From Branchiostoma lanceolatum (Eukaryota; Chordata; Leptocardii; Amphioxiformes; Branchiostomatidae), in NCBI RefSeq assembly GCF_035083965.1, contig NC_089726.1, positions 22,180,559-22,244,558 on the forward strand: a DNA stretch of 64,000 nucleotides, given 5' to 3'. The stretch's first letter is position 1. The number at the start of each line of letters is the position of its first letter. Under the pieces are notes generated by a model. It ran no database searches, was not told the origin of the DNA, and saw only the letters and a list, made by a program, of their open reading frames with translations. The position numbers were made by a program, and so were the translations under genes. Shown here one piece after another: positions 46,861 through 60,800 of this stretch.

Positions 46861-47442
46861 CTTTTCAACTATTAATCTGCTCAATTCTTTCAACAACTAG
46901 CGGCCATCCAAATATAGGATATATTGCATTATAAAATAGATAACAATCAGTTTGAATCGATACACAGCTGTTGGGAATATTGATTTTCAGTATCAAACTT
47001 CAAAGAAACGGGACAGGTCAGAGAAATATCATGGTCTCTCCTCCAAACATCTGCTTGGAGATTACTCGTGACCTTTTCGCCCTTTTCCCGTTTGGGACAG
47101 GACAGGAAGTGAGGTGCACATTAGTAGATAACCATTCATTTTATAACAATAGGGTGCCTTTAAGCGCTTTCAGTTAGACTGTATGACAGGCGTGTAAAAT
47201 GTAGTTACAAACGAAACACATCCAGGAATGTTGGAATCCGTTAAAACATTATGGTGTTTTAGTTTTGCCGCAGTGGCATAGCATCAACCACACTACTACA
47301 CTAGGACGATTAAAGCACCTTAGCCTCTACCAGGCTCCACAGGTCGCTGGAAAATAGTAGAAATTGGCCAAATAGACTGATGACATGCCAAAGGAGTTTA
47401 GCCCGCTAAAGGGTCCTAAAGGAGTTGCAGTTTACGACCTAA

Positions 47443-47668
47443 AGTTGTGTTCACACTCAAAATTTGATAGGATTGGATTGGATCCGATCGCGATTAATCC
47501 AATCAAACTACCTCCGGAGGTAGTTACAATCCAATCGCGATTGGATCGTTTTGGATCGTTCCAATCGCGATTGGGAGCGTTCACACTGAAAAAATCAATC
47601 GCGATCGGATCGATTCAATCGCGATTATACTTCAATCGCGATTGAAAAAAATGAGTGTGAACGGGGTC
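47443..47668. mobile_element. 226-bp Harbinger-like MITE derived from one end of the 42196 element
   Basis: It is nearly identical to the reverse complement of 42196-42418. It has TAA on both sides. One end is GACCCCGTTCACACTCA, and the other is AGTTGTGTTCACACTCA, which corresponds to an internal sequence of the larger element. Confidence 0.88.
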
Positions 47669-48154
47669 TAAGTTACACGTATGGGCATGTTATCCGTCTA
47701 TTTGGCCAATTTCTACCATTTTTCCAGCGACCTTAATAGCCTGGTAGAGGCTACATCTTTTTACATGCCTCTTTTCTGACGTACATAAGTAGGTAGGGCT
47801 AATTGAGATTAGGTACACAATACTGAAGGAAGCTGGTTATCAAAGTTCCTCTTTTTTGCTTTACTCATATTGACAGGTGGGCCAGTACGGGTAGAACTAA
47901 TCACAAGGAAGTTCCGGTTTTTCGCCTTGTTAAGGGACTGCTGACTACTAAGAAATCATGACATGAGGTCAGCTACTCTGAATACATTTTGTATTATCCC
48001 ATGACCCGCTATCCCCTGACTTTGTAAGCCTCGTCCGCAGACCTTCTGAAGTGCGGCCGGAGTTTTTTTTGTGTGTGGGTGTTGTGCTAATTTGCGATTT
48101 TCAACATAGGCCAGGTTCTCTAGCTAGTGGCAGGAGCTCGATGCCGCAGCCCTA

Positions 48155-48242
48155 TAGCCTGAGTGTCATCCTGTTTCAGTTCCAGGCTTTACCTTCACCA
48201 AAAGGTAGAGCCTGGAACTGAAACAGGAAATTACTCAGGCTA
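48155..48242. mobile_element. Foldback MITE, TAGCCTG family, copy 3
   Basis: TAGCCTGAGT...ACTCAGGCTA, with arms of about 40 bases that pair with a few mismatches. A perfect 9-bp duplication GCAGCCCTA lies at 48146-48154 and 48243-48251. Confidence 0.9.
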
Positions 48243-48857
48243 GCAGCCCTATGGCTCCCCAAAAAAACAAAAGCCAGGTGCAGTATGAAATTTGTCGGTA
48301 GGAAGCGCTCATGATTTGTTCAGGCGTGGATCAGTAGGCTACTAGCGGATGCTGATCGACCGTGATATAAAGTGAAAGACATCGAGTGTTTCCTAATTGC
48401 TATGCAACATGAAAATGTTGGCGCAGACTGAAGAAAATATAAACTCGGGATACGGCATGAACAAGCTCCTTCCAATGAGATTTTAGTCTCAAAGATGTCT
48501 GTCAAAAGCACGATCAACCGGTCATTGACACGTTTTCTTGTTTCAAACTTATTGTAGTTGTGTTTCATAACACACTGAAAACATTCGCTACTTGTTTTGC
48601 AGACATAGTCCACACAAGAGACACACGAAAGAACGGACCATGGTTTACAGAAGACTGGTTCCGCTTTCTATGTAAATTCGCGGTCCACTGTGAGACGGTG
48701 AGTCACCATCACGAGCGTCCAGGCGGGGGAGTTCACGCCGGATAGTTTCGGTCATGTGTTTTGGCGGAAATTGAAAACGCAGCAGTTTATTCTACACTAC
48801 CCTTTCTTCGTGTAACACTTTGAGGACGGAGAATCTTTACCCAAGCGTTGCTTCGCC

Positions 48858-51800
48858 ATGAAGATCTTGTTGTTGGTGCTTTTCGTGTCCCTCGGTGCAG
48901 CAGTATATGTCAAGGGTAAGTCCATGTTCATTGGCTGTGCATGGTATACTTATCATAGTCCAAACAGATATGATCAGATATGTGGTACGGACCCCGCGCG
49001 CTGTGTGCACGTCCTTCTTAAGTCTGATTTTACTCGTCTTTAATGAATATTTGCCTTTTATGACAGTAACAGATTAAGGCAAGAAAGATTCTCTCTTAAT
49101 GCACTGAGCTTGCTATATATGTATGGTGCAGTCAACGTGCTCTGTCTTCCTTGTGGCGTTTAGGAACACCGCACACCACGGAAGGTTCGCTTGTGTCAAA
49201 GCTAGTCACCGACATCGCAACAGTCCGGCACTCAACTTTCAATGTCAGTCATGGTCTCAACCTGACAACGCCGTCCGCCAGCTCACCGACGGCGTCCTTT
49301 GCGGAGACCACTACCGACAGACCGGCCTCGACGACGATCCAGCCTCCGCTTCAAACCTCCTCGTCGAAAACGGGAAGTGGTGTCGACGGGAGTAACCCCG
49401 GCAGCGGCCTAGGCGCGGTGAGACAGCACAGACCGCTGACGCTGTTCGGGCAGCTCGGCGCTCCCCTGGCATCGGCCCCGCGGACCAGAGACCCGTCCTG
49501 TCCGCCCGTCACCGGGACCGAGCCGCCTCAGCTGGTGACTTCGGACGGGTTCTACAAGAAGGTAGGAAACGATGCTACAACGGCTTACTAATAGATAAAA
49601 GTCACCTGTCATTTATAGTGTGCACATTTTGGTATTGATGTTTCTTGATTGTTCCGTAGTTCCGCATTCATGTTTGTCTTGATTGCACGACTCCTCCTCA
49701 TATATACTCCCCTATTCTACTCACGTTCTAAAACCCATTCCTCGTCTACCCCTTCCTTTTTCGTCCTTTATCCCTCACTCTTTTGTCTTTCTCATCCACT
49801 ATCTTTCTTTCTTTTGTTCTCTTTCTTTCGTTCTCTTGCCTTTCTTTCTTTCGTTCTTTCTTTTTCCTTTCCTTCTGTAAATTCTGTTTTCTATTTTCTC
49901 TTTCATCTTCATTTCTTCATTGTCACTCACTCAGCCATACACCGATATCGATTACAAGTAGAAATACACCATTGTACATGTAATTGTTGTTTTTCTTGAA
50001 TGGCCCATCTTGAATCTAAACCTATTTGTCCGCAGGTGACCGAAGACCGGATTGAGATCCTGGCCACCGACGTCTCCCTGGACGAGACCAGCCCTCTGTT
50101 TGACCCCTGTAAGGACTTCTACCTGGAGACGGTCAGTCTGACGATCAAGGGCCACCTGAGATGGAAGGGGAGGAACGTGTACATCTCGGCGGTGAACCTG
50201 ACCGTGGCCGGGGACAGCGCGGCTGTGGACGTGTCGTACATGGCTCACGGGCAACCGGACTGGGACACCCCCGCACAGAGTGGTACCGCCCAGGGACAGG
50301 CGGGGCAGGACGGGTAGGTGTGATCTCAAAGCAGATATTAGGAGGAGAGATTGGCAAGTTGTGGGTCAGAAACAAGGGCAGCCAGAAAACATTATCACAA
50401 GTAGATGGACAAACACAGACACACACTCGCGCGCGCAAACGCACACGCACACAGACATACACACACACACACACACGCAGACACATGTACACAAAAGCGC
50501 ACACATACACGGACGCACGCACACACATACACACACACATGCACAAACACAGATACGCCTACAAAGTGAAGAAGTCGAAACTCTACTAAGACTCGAAAGC
50601 AATACCTGACTTCCTTTCTTTCAACAATGTGCAATATGGAAAATGTTTGAAGTGATATGATATGTTTATAAATACTCCATAGTGATATACTATGTGTGAA
50701 TTTCAGCCAAGCCGGTGGAGTGGGACAGAGAGCGGGGAACGCGACGCTGTACGTGGGGTTCATGTTCGGCGGCCGGCTGGAGGTGCTGGCCCGGGGAGGG
50801 TCGGGCGGACTAGGACAGGCTGGCGGGGACGGGCACGTGGGGGCCCCGGGACAGCCTAACCAGTAAGTACTCGGGTGGTCTTCAGAAGACGGCAAAAAAC
50901 GCCCTCTTTGTTGGAGCAAGGAGGTTTTATCTAGATAAAACCTCCTTTGTTAGAGAGAGAGGGGTGACATTTCCAATGGTTGAGGCCTAGGTTTCTGATG
51001 TCACAAACATTAGCATCTTGACTCCCAAGTTAAAGTATTGTAAAGATTTTAAGAATGATGACGACTTTGCTACGGTCACAATTGGAACAAGGGGCCCCGC
51101 CGGGTAGTTTACTAGCTGAAGTTTTCTGTACTTCTGTGCGTGACCCATACGCCCCCCCCCCCCGCTACTACCGGACTATTTCGGGGCACGGTCGGGCCCC
51201 TGGATTTTTTTAACTCGCAGTTAAAATCAACCCGGGAATATCTTTCGTTAGAATCTCTTTATGGATTGCGATGACATTTGGTACTTCAGTGAACCCGATG
51301 GTCAAGTCAATTTTGGTACTGCAGCAGGACTTCCGGTGTTTGTATCTTTGGTCCTCGACATGCTCTGATCTTGATTTCTTGGTGGCAGATAGGTGTTGAC
51401 GTAAGGAAGAAGTGATGTAGGTCCGGGCCTCCTGGTAGCTTGTTCGTGAACTGCAGGGGGTGTTTTTGTTGAAATATTCCAAAGAAGATAACTTAAGATG
51501 CTTGTGTTGTGTAGGGATCGTGACGCCTGCTGTCACGGCCGCTCCACGGCTGGTACGACAGGCGGGAAGGGAGGAGACGGCGGCAAGCCCGGACAGTCCG
51601 GGGACGGAGGTAAGGGACAGAGAGAGAAATGTACGAGTAGAAAAGTAGTGCAGAGTGAATCAAAGTCAGTGGAGGGGGCGTTAAGTATTTGGAATAACAC
51701 TTATAACACTTGGGAAACAGATAGATACAGGATATGTTACGTCACACGTCGGCGAATCTCGCGCCAGCCGCCGAAATATTCCTCACTGTAATAAATGACC

Positions 51801-54800
51801 ACAAATAGATTAATCGCAACGGTTACTAACAATGACTTTTTCTTACAGAGTAGCATAAAAACAAGTACATGTACATACAGCACGTGAGTAGTAGGTACAT
51901 TTAAGACATGTACATTTCGTACATGTCTTAAATTGCATATTTTTGTAAGCAGAAGAAGATTCGATACGTTTCCTTGTTGGCTCTAGTATTGTAAGCGTAT
52001 TTCTTGCATGTTATTCTTCAAGACACTCCTGTATAATTATTGTATGAATCTTCTGTTAGGTCCAGGAGGTGTTATCATCATCAGGATGTTGAACAAGACG
52101 TGGGAAGATCTGGACACCCACTACCTCCAGGCCCTCCAATTGCCCACAGCTGACGTTAGCGGCGGTCCCGCAGGTCCCCCGGCGGCGGCAGGGCAGCCCG
52201 GGCCCGGCGGACCTGGCGGAGGAGGGTCGGGGACGCACTGCTACAACGCCGGCCACTGGTACGACCATCACTGGCGCTGTGAGGGACCCTATGCTCCTCC
52301 CGGGCCTCAAGGTAGCATTGAAACATCCCTGTTGTCATTGACTTGTTTGGCATTTCTTCCCTCGTTTTTATTTGTGACAACGCCGTACTTGAACGTCTCA
52401 GTCTTAAGTTTATGTTCTGTATTTCCTTCAACAAAACAGTTGCGCTGATGATATGACTGCACTCTTGAATTGACTCTTTTGTGATCCACAATTAGCTTAA
52501 ATAAGCATCATCTATTTTTCCGGTGGTCCAACATTCATATAGCTCACTCCATGAATCAAGTGTTTGTTTGTTTGTTTGTTTGTTTGTTTGTTTGTTTGTT
52601 GTGTTGACCAGGTACCTCAGGCAACACACCACCACCGGCTCCTCCTGGACATCCGGGACTTACAGGACAGGCGTCTGTTGACGTCATAGACTTTGAGGAC
52701 ATCTCAGAGCACATCTCACCAGAAATGGTTCAGATGACGTTTCGACAAGGTACATAACCTTTCCAGCCAGCTACTAGTATGTGTTCTTAGCGTGAAATTG
52801 CAACGCATAACGTTGATATTTCAGTCAGCTGATGCAGGAAGCTTTGCTGCCCGTTTAGATTTTGTCCAGGGTTGGTTGCCTGCACAGTGGACACCCTGGC
52901 CAAAAGGCCATTTCAGAGTACCTTTTACTCAAACGTACAATCAAAGATATCGTAATTCGATGCCCTATGGTGAAAGTTGACCCCTACTGTGTTTTTTTTT
53001 TGTATCCAAAGTTCGTTATGTCTTATGATGTTGACGCACAGAAATACTACCCTTGTGAATTCATGGCACATAAGGCTTGGTGTTAAAACATTTTGTCTAC
53101 TTCTGTCTGCAGGTAACAGGTACTACAAGGAGGGTGATGTAGAGGCAGCCCGGAACGGGTACCTGTGGATTTACTTCACCATGCGGAACTCCAGCCGGCC
53201 CGAGCTCAGGGGGCACGCAAGGGAGGCCATGATCTACCTCATGCAGATTCAGCACGGTGAGTCAGATGTTTAAAATGTGCGTATTCTTGGACATTGGACC
53301 AGTAGGATTCTATGGGTGCCGCCATTTTGTTTCGAATAATGCTAGGGGGCGGAGTGTGATGGGATGTGGTGACGTCATTTTCACAGGTTGGAGATCTGAA
53401 ATGAACTGTTATGAGAGTGATGCTGTGGTCTTGTCGGAAATAAATGGACGACAAGAAGCACAACGACGGGTTTGTTTCGGATGATTCGAAGGGGGTGATG
53501 TATTATGGGAAGTCGTATAGCCATATCTACAAGTGTACGATTTGAGATGAAAGTTTACGACTGTGGTATTGTGGTCTTGTATTGCACTTGGTTTACAAGA
53601 CTTGACATCATTATTTACATTCAAAAGCAGTGGTGTTAGAATAGTGCTTCGATGTTGGTAAGCTTAAAAGGTGATATGAACTTAGTTCAATGCACAAAAC
53701 TTGAGCACATTCGGCTATTGAAATGGGTTGCAGCTCCAAGGACTTAACGTTAGCCTATGACGGTCACAGTCACAACCCCGACTGTCCCCTACGGCATGAA
53801 AAAGGCAATGGGACTACCTTTACCTACATTTTCAAAGAATACGCATATAATTTACGACCAGATTCAACAAACGCCATACGTACTTTGATGCATTAGTGTT
53901 TTCATAATAACGTGGATCATTATTCCCTCTTCTGCAGGACTTGACTTCTGGGCGCACGCGCAGAACAACATCCCGATGAACTCCTACAGCAGCATCTACA
54001 CCTACCTGTCCACCGACATTGTACCCTATGCCATTGGTGAGTGCCAACGTTACAACGTCAGGAATAGTCTTCCTTATAAATCAACATCAACCCTGTCTTT
54101 AGATGCGGTAGTAGCCCTTTCCTAAGGTATGCAAGGAGTGCTCATGCTCCTGTAGTAGTAGTAGCAGTAGTAGCAGTAGTAGTAGTAGTATTAGTAGTAG
54201 TAGTAGTAGCAGTGGGAGTAGTAGTTAAGTAGTAGTAGTAGTAACGGTAGTAGTAGTAGTGATAGACTTGTTTATTTCACAATAATTAAAATACATAAAT
54301 AACACGGAATACAAGCTTTTATTGCAGCCACAGAGGCTGAATTACAAAGCTTTTCAAGTACACGGGTTATAAGTGAAGATCATTTTGTACCTCCAAGGAA
54401 TTACTGTCAGTAAGATTTGCCTCCTATCTTTCTGTAGATGTAGAGAAAGACTACAACCTGTACTTCGCCGAAGCCACGTCCGAGGAGCAGAAGATGGTCG
54501 TGGCGAAGAGCAGCATGGACCACAACAAGTTCACCATCACTGTGCTGGAGAAACAGAAGCTGGAGAAACTGGACGAACTCACACAGGTCTGTATGTGTGT
54601 GATTGTTTGTTTGTTTTGTTTGTATTGCATACCCGGTAAACCACAGGTGTAACACACCAGGTTTGTACTAAAGAGTACAAGCTGCATACCCGGACAGATT
54701 TATATGATCCACTCACACCGGGAAGGACCCCTACTCTTTTTGATAAGGGTGTTGGGTTCTTTTTACGTGCTTGAGGTGTGGCTCTCCTCAAACACGGGAC

Positions 54801-57800
54801 CTCCATTTAACGTCCTATCCGAGCGACGTCCCTAACCGAAGCTAGGTACTCATTTTCACCTGAGTGAAGTGGGAAAAGTCGTGTAAAGTGCCTTTCCCAA
54901 GGGCACAACGTCAACGGAACAAGTCAGGGAACCCTGGATTCGAACCCGGTGCCCCTGGGTTCTGGGGCCAAATTCCCTGTCACTACGCCACCGCGACGCC
55001 ACTGTTTGTGTGTGATTGGTTTCTCATGGCCTTGCTGCAACTGGATTGATCTTATAGTAAATATATAACTAAACGTCATGCCAATACCACGAAAATATAC
55101 AAATTGTCAAAATGCTATGGAATGGTAGGGATTATCACTAATATCATGACTCTAAAGCCTACCTGTTGACTGCTCTGTCTCTTAACCGAGGGAGATGCTT
55201 GATGCTGTATAGTATTTGAAGTGAATGACAAGATCAAACGGATAACTCAAGATTGTGAAAATGACGCCTTCTGCATTTCATTTATTGTCACCTGCAAGGG
55301 AAGAAAATGAGGGTTGTCTTAAAGGTCCCCTAGGAAGAATTAGGACTTGTTTTTACACAATTCACAAACACCAGGGATACGAGATAATGATGCAAGAATG
55401 CGAAGATTTTATAATGGAAGCTCGACAGAGGTCGTTGAAAATTTGATATGTGTATATAATATACCTTAGCGTTGGAACCGGGAAGAAAGTTTAGCATTGC
55501 ACCATGCTAAAAGTTGTTAGATTTTCGTTGGAAGGTTTTGTTCTCGAGAATGTTTTCATTTTGGAGCCCATATTTTACTGTATCTTCAACTAAACGTCTC
55601 TTATTCTTTGTTTCTTTAAAGATTCAGTCCAAGCTGCGTGACCTTGAACAGCAGCAGGCCGTGCGGCTTGCGCGTGCGCAGGACGCCACCGCGGAGTGCC
55701 AGGACGCCATCGAGGCGGACTTGGTCCACAAGGCCACGGCCATCCACTTCAGCGACATCCTCAAGATCGCCGGGGCGGCCATCAAGATTTACACCTCCAT
55801 ATACACAGGTTGGAAATTCACTATTTCAGAGTTGTACAATATTTGACATCAAAACACGTCGACTTGGAAACCATTTAATCGATGGCTTGGTCATTGTGGG
55901 TCGATCCTCTTCAAGCCGACCACTTGTCAAGCTGAGGTCTTCATCTTACAGGTGGACTGACCTTGAAAAGCGGCATCGAAGACATCATCGGTGCCTTGGA
56001 GGCCGGGAAGAAGCTGAAGGGTCTGGACTTCTTAGACCAGCTGAAGGGCGTCAAGACGATCATTAAGAACATCTGGGGCACCTGGGACAAAGATAAGGTA
56101 GGCCGACACTCATTGTGCTCCCCACTCCAGGAAAAGTGGAATTTATCAATGACAGTTAAGTCTGGTAATGATTGCTTTTGGCACTTGACCTCTTGTGCTA
56201 TGTAGATAGCTCTCTCAGGAAAATGTCCAGATGACGAGCACTTACCATTGGTGAAGGAAACAATCAAAATCGAGGACGAGTGACCTCAAGCTGTGAGGGT
56301 GGGACCTTTGTATAGTCATATAGATAGTGGAGGCGTCAAATGTCGATAACAGCACACAGGTTGTCATCGCCTCCTTCGCAGACCTCTTGGAGTGCCGGCG
56401 TTTATTTATTTGGGTGGAGTGCTAATCAATCTGCAATTTTCAACATGGGCTAAGGTTCCCTAATGCCGGCAGAGGGAGTTTCACCACGCCTTGCGAATTA
56501 GCGCTCCACCCAAATAAATGCCGGCGCTCCAAGCAGTCTGCGAAGAAGGCTAGTCCGCGCTTCTGCTCACCGCTTCTAGAAATTCTCATGTGCAGCCCTC
56601 CCCCAGCAGTAGGGTCCATCTCTGTCAGTTAACGTTCTTTATAGGATTGCTTGTTATCACCTCTGTGAAGGATTGCACTATAGAAGAAACTAGACCATTT
56701 TAACATTTTAACATAGTCTTTGTAATTTTTTCCAGGGCATCATCAAGTCGGACCTGAAGGACATAGAAGAGCAGTATGACAAGATCAAGGACACGCTGGA
56801 CCACGAGGGACAGGAGAACCAACAGAAGATCGTGGTGGACGGGAAGAAGTTTGACGAGCAGTTCGACAAGTGGCTGTACCTGGCGCAATGCCGGGGCGCC
56901 AAACCCAGGATCCAGGCTTATCTGAACGTCACACAGTAAGAATGTTTGGTCCTTTGTTTCTTTTTTAACGGGTTTGTTAAATGCAAGGTCACAGTTGACC
57001 AATTCTAGACATTGAATAAGTTGATGGAAGATTGAGGTGATTATGATAGGATATAGCGGTGAATGTTGGTTTTGAATGCTTGCAGGTTGTAAGCCTCCTC
57101 CTGTCTATATAACCTCCTTGGTTGTATACAGGAGGGAAACAGTTGTCAATGAGAGAGTTCCACAGCTTGGCAGTCCGTGGAAAGAAGCTTACACAAATAT
57201 CCCTTCCTGCTATTCCTTAGTACTTTCATTCGTCAGACTGCATCATTGCATTTGCTTGTCGCTCGTGCTATATGGCTTCTCGTTCTGCAGTTGTTATTTG
57301 CGTGTTTGTATACTGGTGCAGAACTTGATAGCTGCCTCCCGGTGGTGTAACGTAGCCTGGAATCCATCCTATTTAGCTTCCGGCCGGCGCTACCCAAGCT
57401 CCGGCCGGGCAGCGGAGCTTGGGTAGCGGCCGGAAGCTAAATAGGATGGATTCCAGGCTAGGTGTAACGGTCACATGTAGACATGTACTTACACTTATAG
57501 TATCCTGTTTTCCATTCCAGACCTGTACACGTAAATTACAAGTTGTTTCATCGTGATGCCGTTGATGTCAAGCTAGGGTTACATGTCGTTTCGCTACATT
57601 GTTACTTCGCCACAGTACGTTTCGCTGCATACCGAGTCGTTTCCCTATACATGGCGCAAGTCGTTTCTCTACATTTGAACGTTGTTTCTCTAGATGTACT
57701 GACAAGCCGATGTTTTAGCCAGGGATTCAACCTGTGCAACAATATTTTTGTGTGACGTTGAAACTGGTACGTGGTGGGAATATTACTCTCCTGTATTCAG

Positions 57801-60800
57801 TTAGTCCTATATCAGTAACATTTGCACTGTTGTAACATGCGGATCGCGTAACAACCAGCTACCTTTGAAGCATGATATCATGATATTATCAATTGACTTA
57901 TGTAAATTACGTTAGTGATTATAAAGAACGATTTCTCATGCTGTCTATCTAGAGAAATAACGTTGAAATGTTGCGAAGCGACTTCTGTCATGTAACGTAA
58001 CGTGACTAGTTATCGCGCATAACCAGTTATCGTCCAGTTTGTCGTGGTGTATTTTACCAAAGGCTGTTCTCATCAGCAATAAAGAACGTCATAAGTATAA
58101 TCCTTAGTCATACCTCTTCTTTATGCAAAACAATGAAATAGGTTCACGTCTAGCGACATAACAGGATAAACACCTGAACCAGTAACAGCAAGATACATTG
58201 AAGCGTGATGCATGACGTTTTTCATATGCAATTCGTCACCGCGTACTTTATCATGTTTTTCTAACTTACACGGTAGCTAGTATCTGTTAAAAGTAGCCGA
58301 CGTTACAGACCATGCATTTTCGTTTTAGAAGAGCTGATATTTCTTCTCATGGGTTAAACATTTGGCTCTGTCCGCGCGGTTTGAAGATAGATACGTTTTC
58401 AATAAATTGGACGATAATTGGTAAGGTTACGTTAGCGAAACGACTTCTGCCATGTAGTGAAAGGACAGTAGCGAACTGGCAATGAATCGAAACTACCGGT
58501 TACCCAAGCTAGGCACCATATTTGGATACAACTCATCGTCATCCTGACATTGATGTTCTGTTGCTATAGCTTAAACTTTTATGATAACATCCGTCATTTC
58601 CTGTTTTTTTTTTCCTTCCCCCAGAGCCGTGAATGACAAGCTGGTCCACCATGACGCTGTCGTCATCAAGATCCACAGTCTGGACGCTGAAGTTCAAGTC
58701 CTCCAGCAGCAGAACGCGCGCCTGCGCAGTGAGACGGCTGCGGTGTTCGACCCCACCATCATCAGTTACGCCATCGCCATCGGCCGGGTCTATGTGCAAC
58801 TCAAGGTGGGGCCCAGTTTTATGATAAGTTCAGAAAGAGAGGGCATTGTGCATTGATCAATGGTCCCAAGTACACAGAGACCTTCTTCTCTTTTTGGTAA
58901 TTTCCCAAAAAGGGATTTCGTTCTTGATGAAGATGAAGAACACTAAGTACAGAGAGATCTTCTTCTCTCTCGACGTTTCAATTCAATCCAATTTCTCAAA
59001 ATGTTGATTCCGTTCTTGATGAAGATGAAGAACAGTAAGAGTTACAAAATACAGCAACTTTGGAACAAGTACTTGGTATTGTCCACCGTCAGCTTCCAAT
59101 GCGAGGACCACATTTCCAAACCGGGGCCCGACCGGGCTGTTTGCAATATCATACGCTGTACGGCCGGGCGCTGGTTTGGATATGACCCTAGGCCTGGCAT
59201 AAGAATCGATCAAACATTGTCAAATGAATTTTCCATCCTTTCCCGAGCAGGATTCTATAGTAGACCAGATGAAGCGGCTGCAGGAGGCGTATAACTACCA
59301 GTTCCTGGAGCGGCGGCCCTTCTCGTACGACGACTCGCGCCTGGCCATGATTGAGGCCTGGCTGGCCAACAACCGGATATCCATGCTCCAGCGCATGGAG
59401 AAAATCGGAAATGACGTACAGGTAAGGAAACTTTCATCCAATCAAAAGGTTATGCCGCGCGATAAAAGCTGTTTTGTTTAAGTTCCAGTCCATGGGCGCC
59501 GCCATATTGAATTATTGATATCTTTGTATCTGTCAGAGATCACTAATAGCTCATGCATGGTGTGCAGTTTTATAGTTGCTCTGGTGGGGCTGTAGGCTAA
59601 TGAAGCCTGAAATCATTGAGGTGTTTTCTTTATCATTTTGATATACTATATCACAGAGCTCGTCTTCTAATATTTCCTCAATGAAAGGAAATGTGAAATT
59701 ATCGACTATAACGTTTATGAGGGTTAGACATCCAGGTAAACAAAATTCAAATGCAATCCAATCCCTACGACTGGATAAGATACGAAGATTACTACCGGGC
59801 GTTTCCAATGACATCATTAATCACTATTCTTCAGCGTTACTAGAATGAACCGACAGAGCAAAAATTGAAGAAAAAAAAAACGGTTGAGCTATGGACGATT
59901 AAGTCTAATCATTTCAGGTCTTCAACGCGGACACCTCTCCCATGACCAACACCATCGTGCTCCGTCGTCGGGACCTCGCGGCCGACTTCGCCCAGTTCGA
60001 CAACGGCACCGGGCTGTCCTTCGTCATCAGCGGGGCGGAGGACCTTCTCATGCCGATGACTCACGTGCACATGACCGATGTGAAGGCCTGGATCCCTGGC
60101 GTCCGCACGGAGGACCGTCGCGTGAAAGTATGGCTCAAACGGTAAAACCATCTGTTTTTGAAGCTAGGATATTACTGCTTTCTTTGCGAATCTATTCTCG
60201 TTAAATAGTCATTTTTTGACTAGTGAAAGTTGGTTCTATTTAATTTGAAACAGTATCGATATCGACATTCGGAATCTTTACCAAGCAAACGTTTGCATGA
60301 ATATAAAACATATAATGTCTTATAACATACAGTATATAAAAACATTGAATTTGTTGAAATGTAAAATTTACATCTGCATTTTCCCAGATACGGCACATCC
60401 CTGGTGTACGACCAGCAGGGCGGAATGTGGACCTTCACGCACGCTCCCCGCACCATGCTGTTCCACTACAACACCGACAGTCTGCAGGTATGTCCCTTAT
60501 TCAATCGGCAAGTCTTCCGGTGGAGATTGCGGCCAGGATCTCTGCCAGTCGATGATTCTATCCGTACAGGTCCCGATCGGAGTCTCTGATGACTCTAGAA
60601 TCGGCGATTCTGCCAGATCGGTATCACTAGCCTAACTTATGTTTTTTCTAATACATATAATGGAAACAATGGTGGTAATGATCACCATTCATTTTTCAGG
60701 TGTATTCCAAGGCCGACATCCACCAGCCAAGCAGCGACTACGTCACGCTGAGCCCCATCGGGCCGTGGACCCTGGCGGTGCCGCGGGAGTACAACCCGGG

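Larger units (their letters stand above)
46861..48857. other. Head-to-head intergenic region
   Basis: It separates the FGD start (minus) from the type I membrane gene start (plus). It contains the Harbinger half-element at 47443-47668 and the foldback MITE at 48155-48242. The remainder has no recognisable gene. The bases just before 48858 are the probable 5' UTR of the membrane-protein gene. Confidence 0.55.
52612..59421 (+). other. Helical ectodomain core (residues 413-884)
   Basis: Exons 7-15. The first part (GNRYYKEGDVEAARNGYLWI, LDFWAHAQNNIPMNSYSS) looks like packed helices. It is followed by charged heptad-like helices (LEKQKLEKLDELTQIQSKLR), a hydrophobic stretch ILKIAGAAIKIYTSIYTGG at 636-654, further helices and the coiled coil LDAEVQVLQQQNARLRSE. 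The hydrophobic stretch is too short and too Lys-containing for a confident membrane span. Confidence 0.55.

Noticed and set aside
49649..49999. 116-codon Ser/Phe-rich frame resembling a membrane protein
   Set aside because: Translation of a CTTT low-complexity intron tract.
50395..50919. 174-codon minus-strand Cys/Val-rich frame
   Set aside because: Produced by the CA-rich microsatellite and the antisense of exon 4 of the membrane-protein gene.
50036..52311. Fibrillar collagen domain
   Set aside because: Gly-rich loops are present, but continuous Gly-X-Y triplets are short and are interrupted by beta-strand-like segments.
57560..58480. Degenerate CGTTTC/GAAACG inverted repeats as a long transposon
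   Set aside because: The matches (GTCGTTTCGCTACAT and relatives) are short and scattered; no ends or target duplication could be defined.
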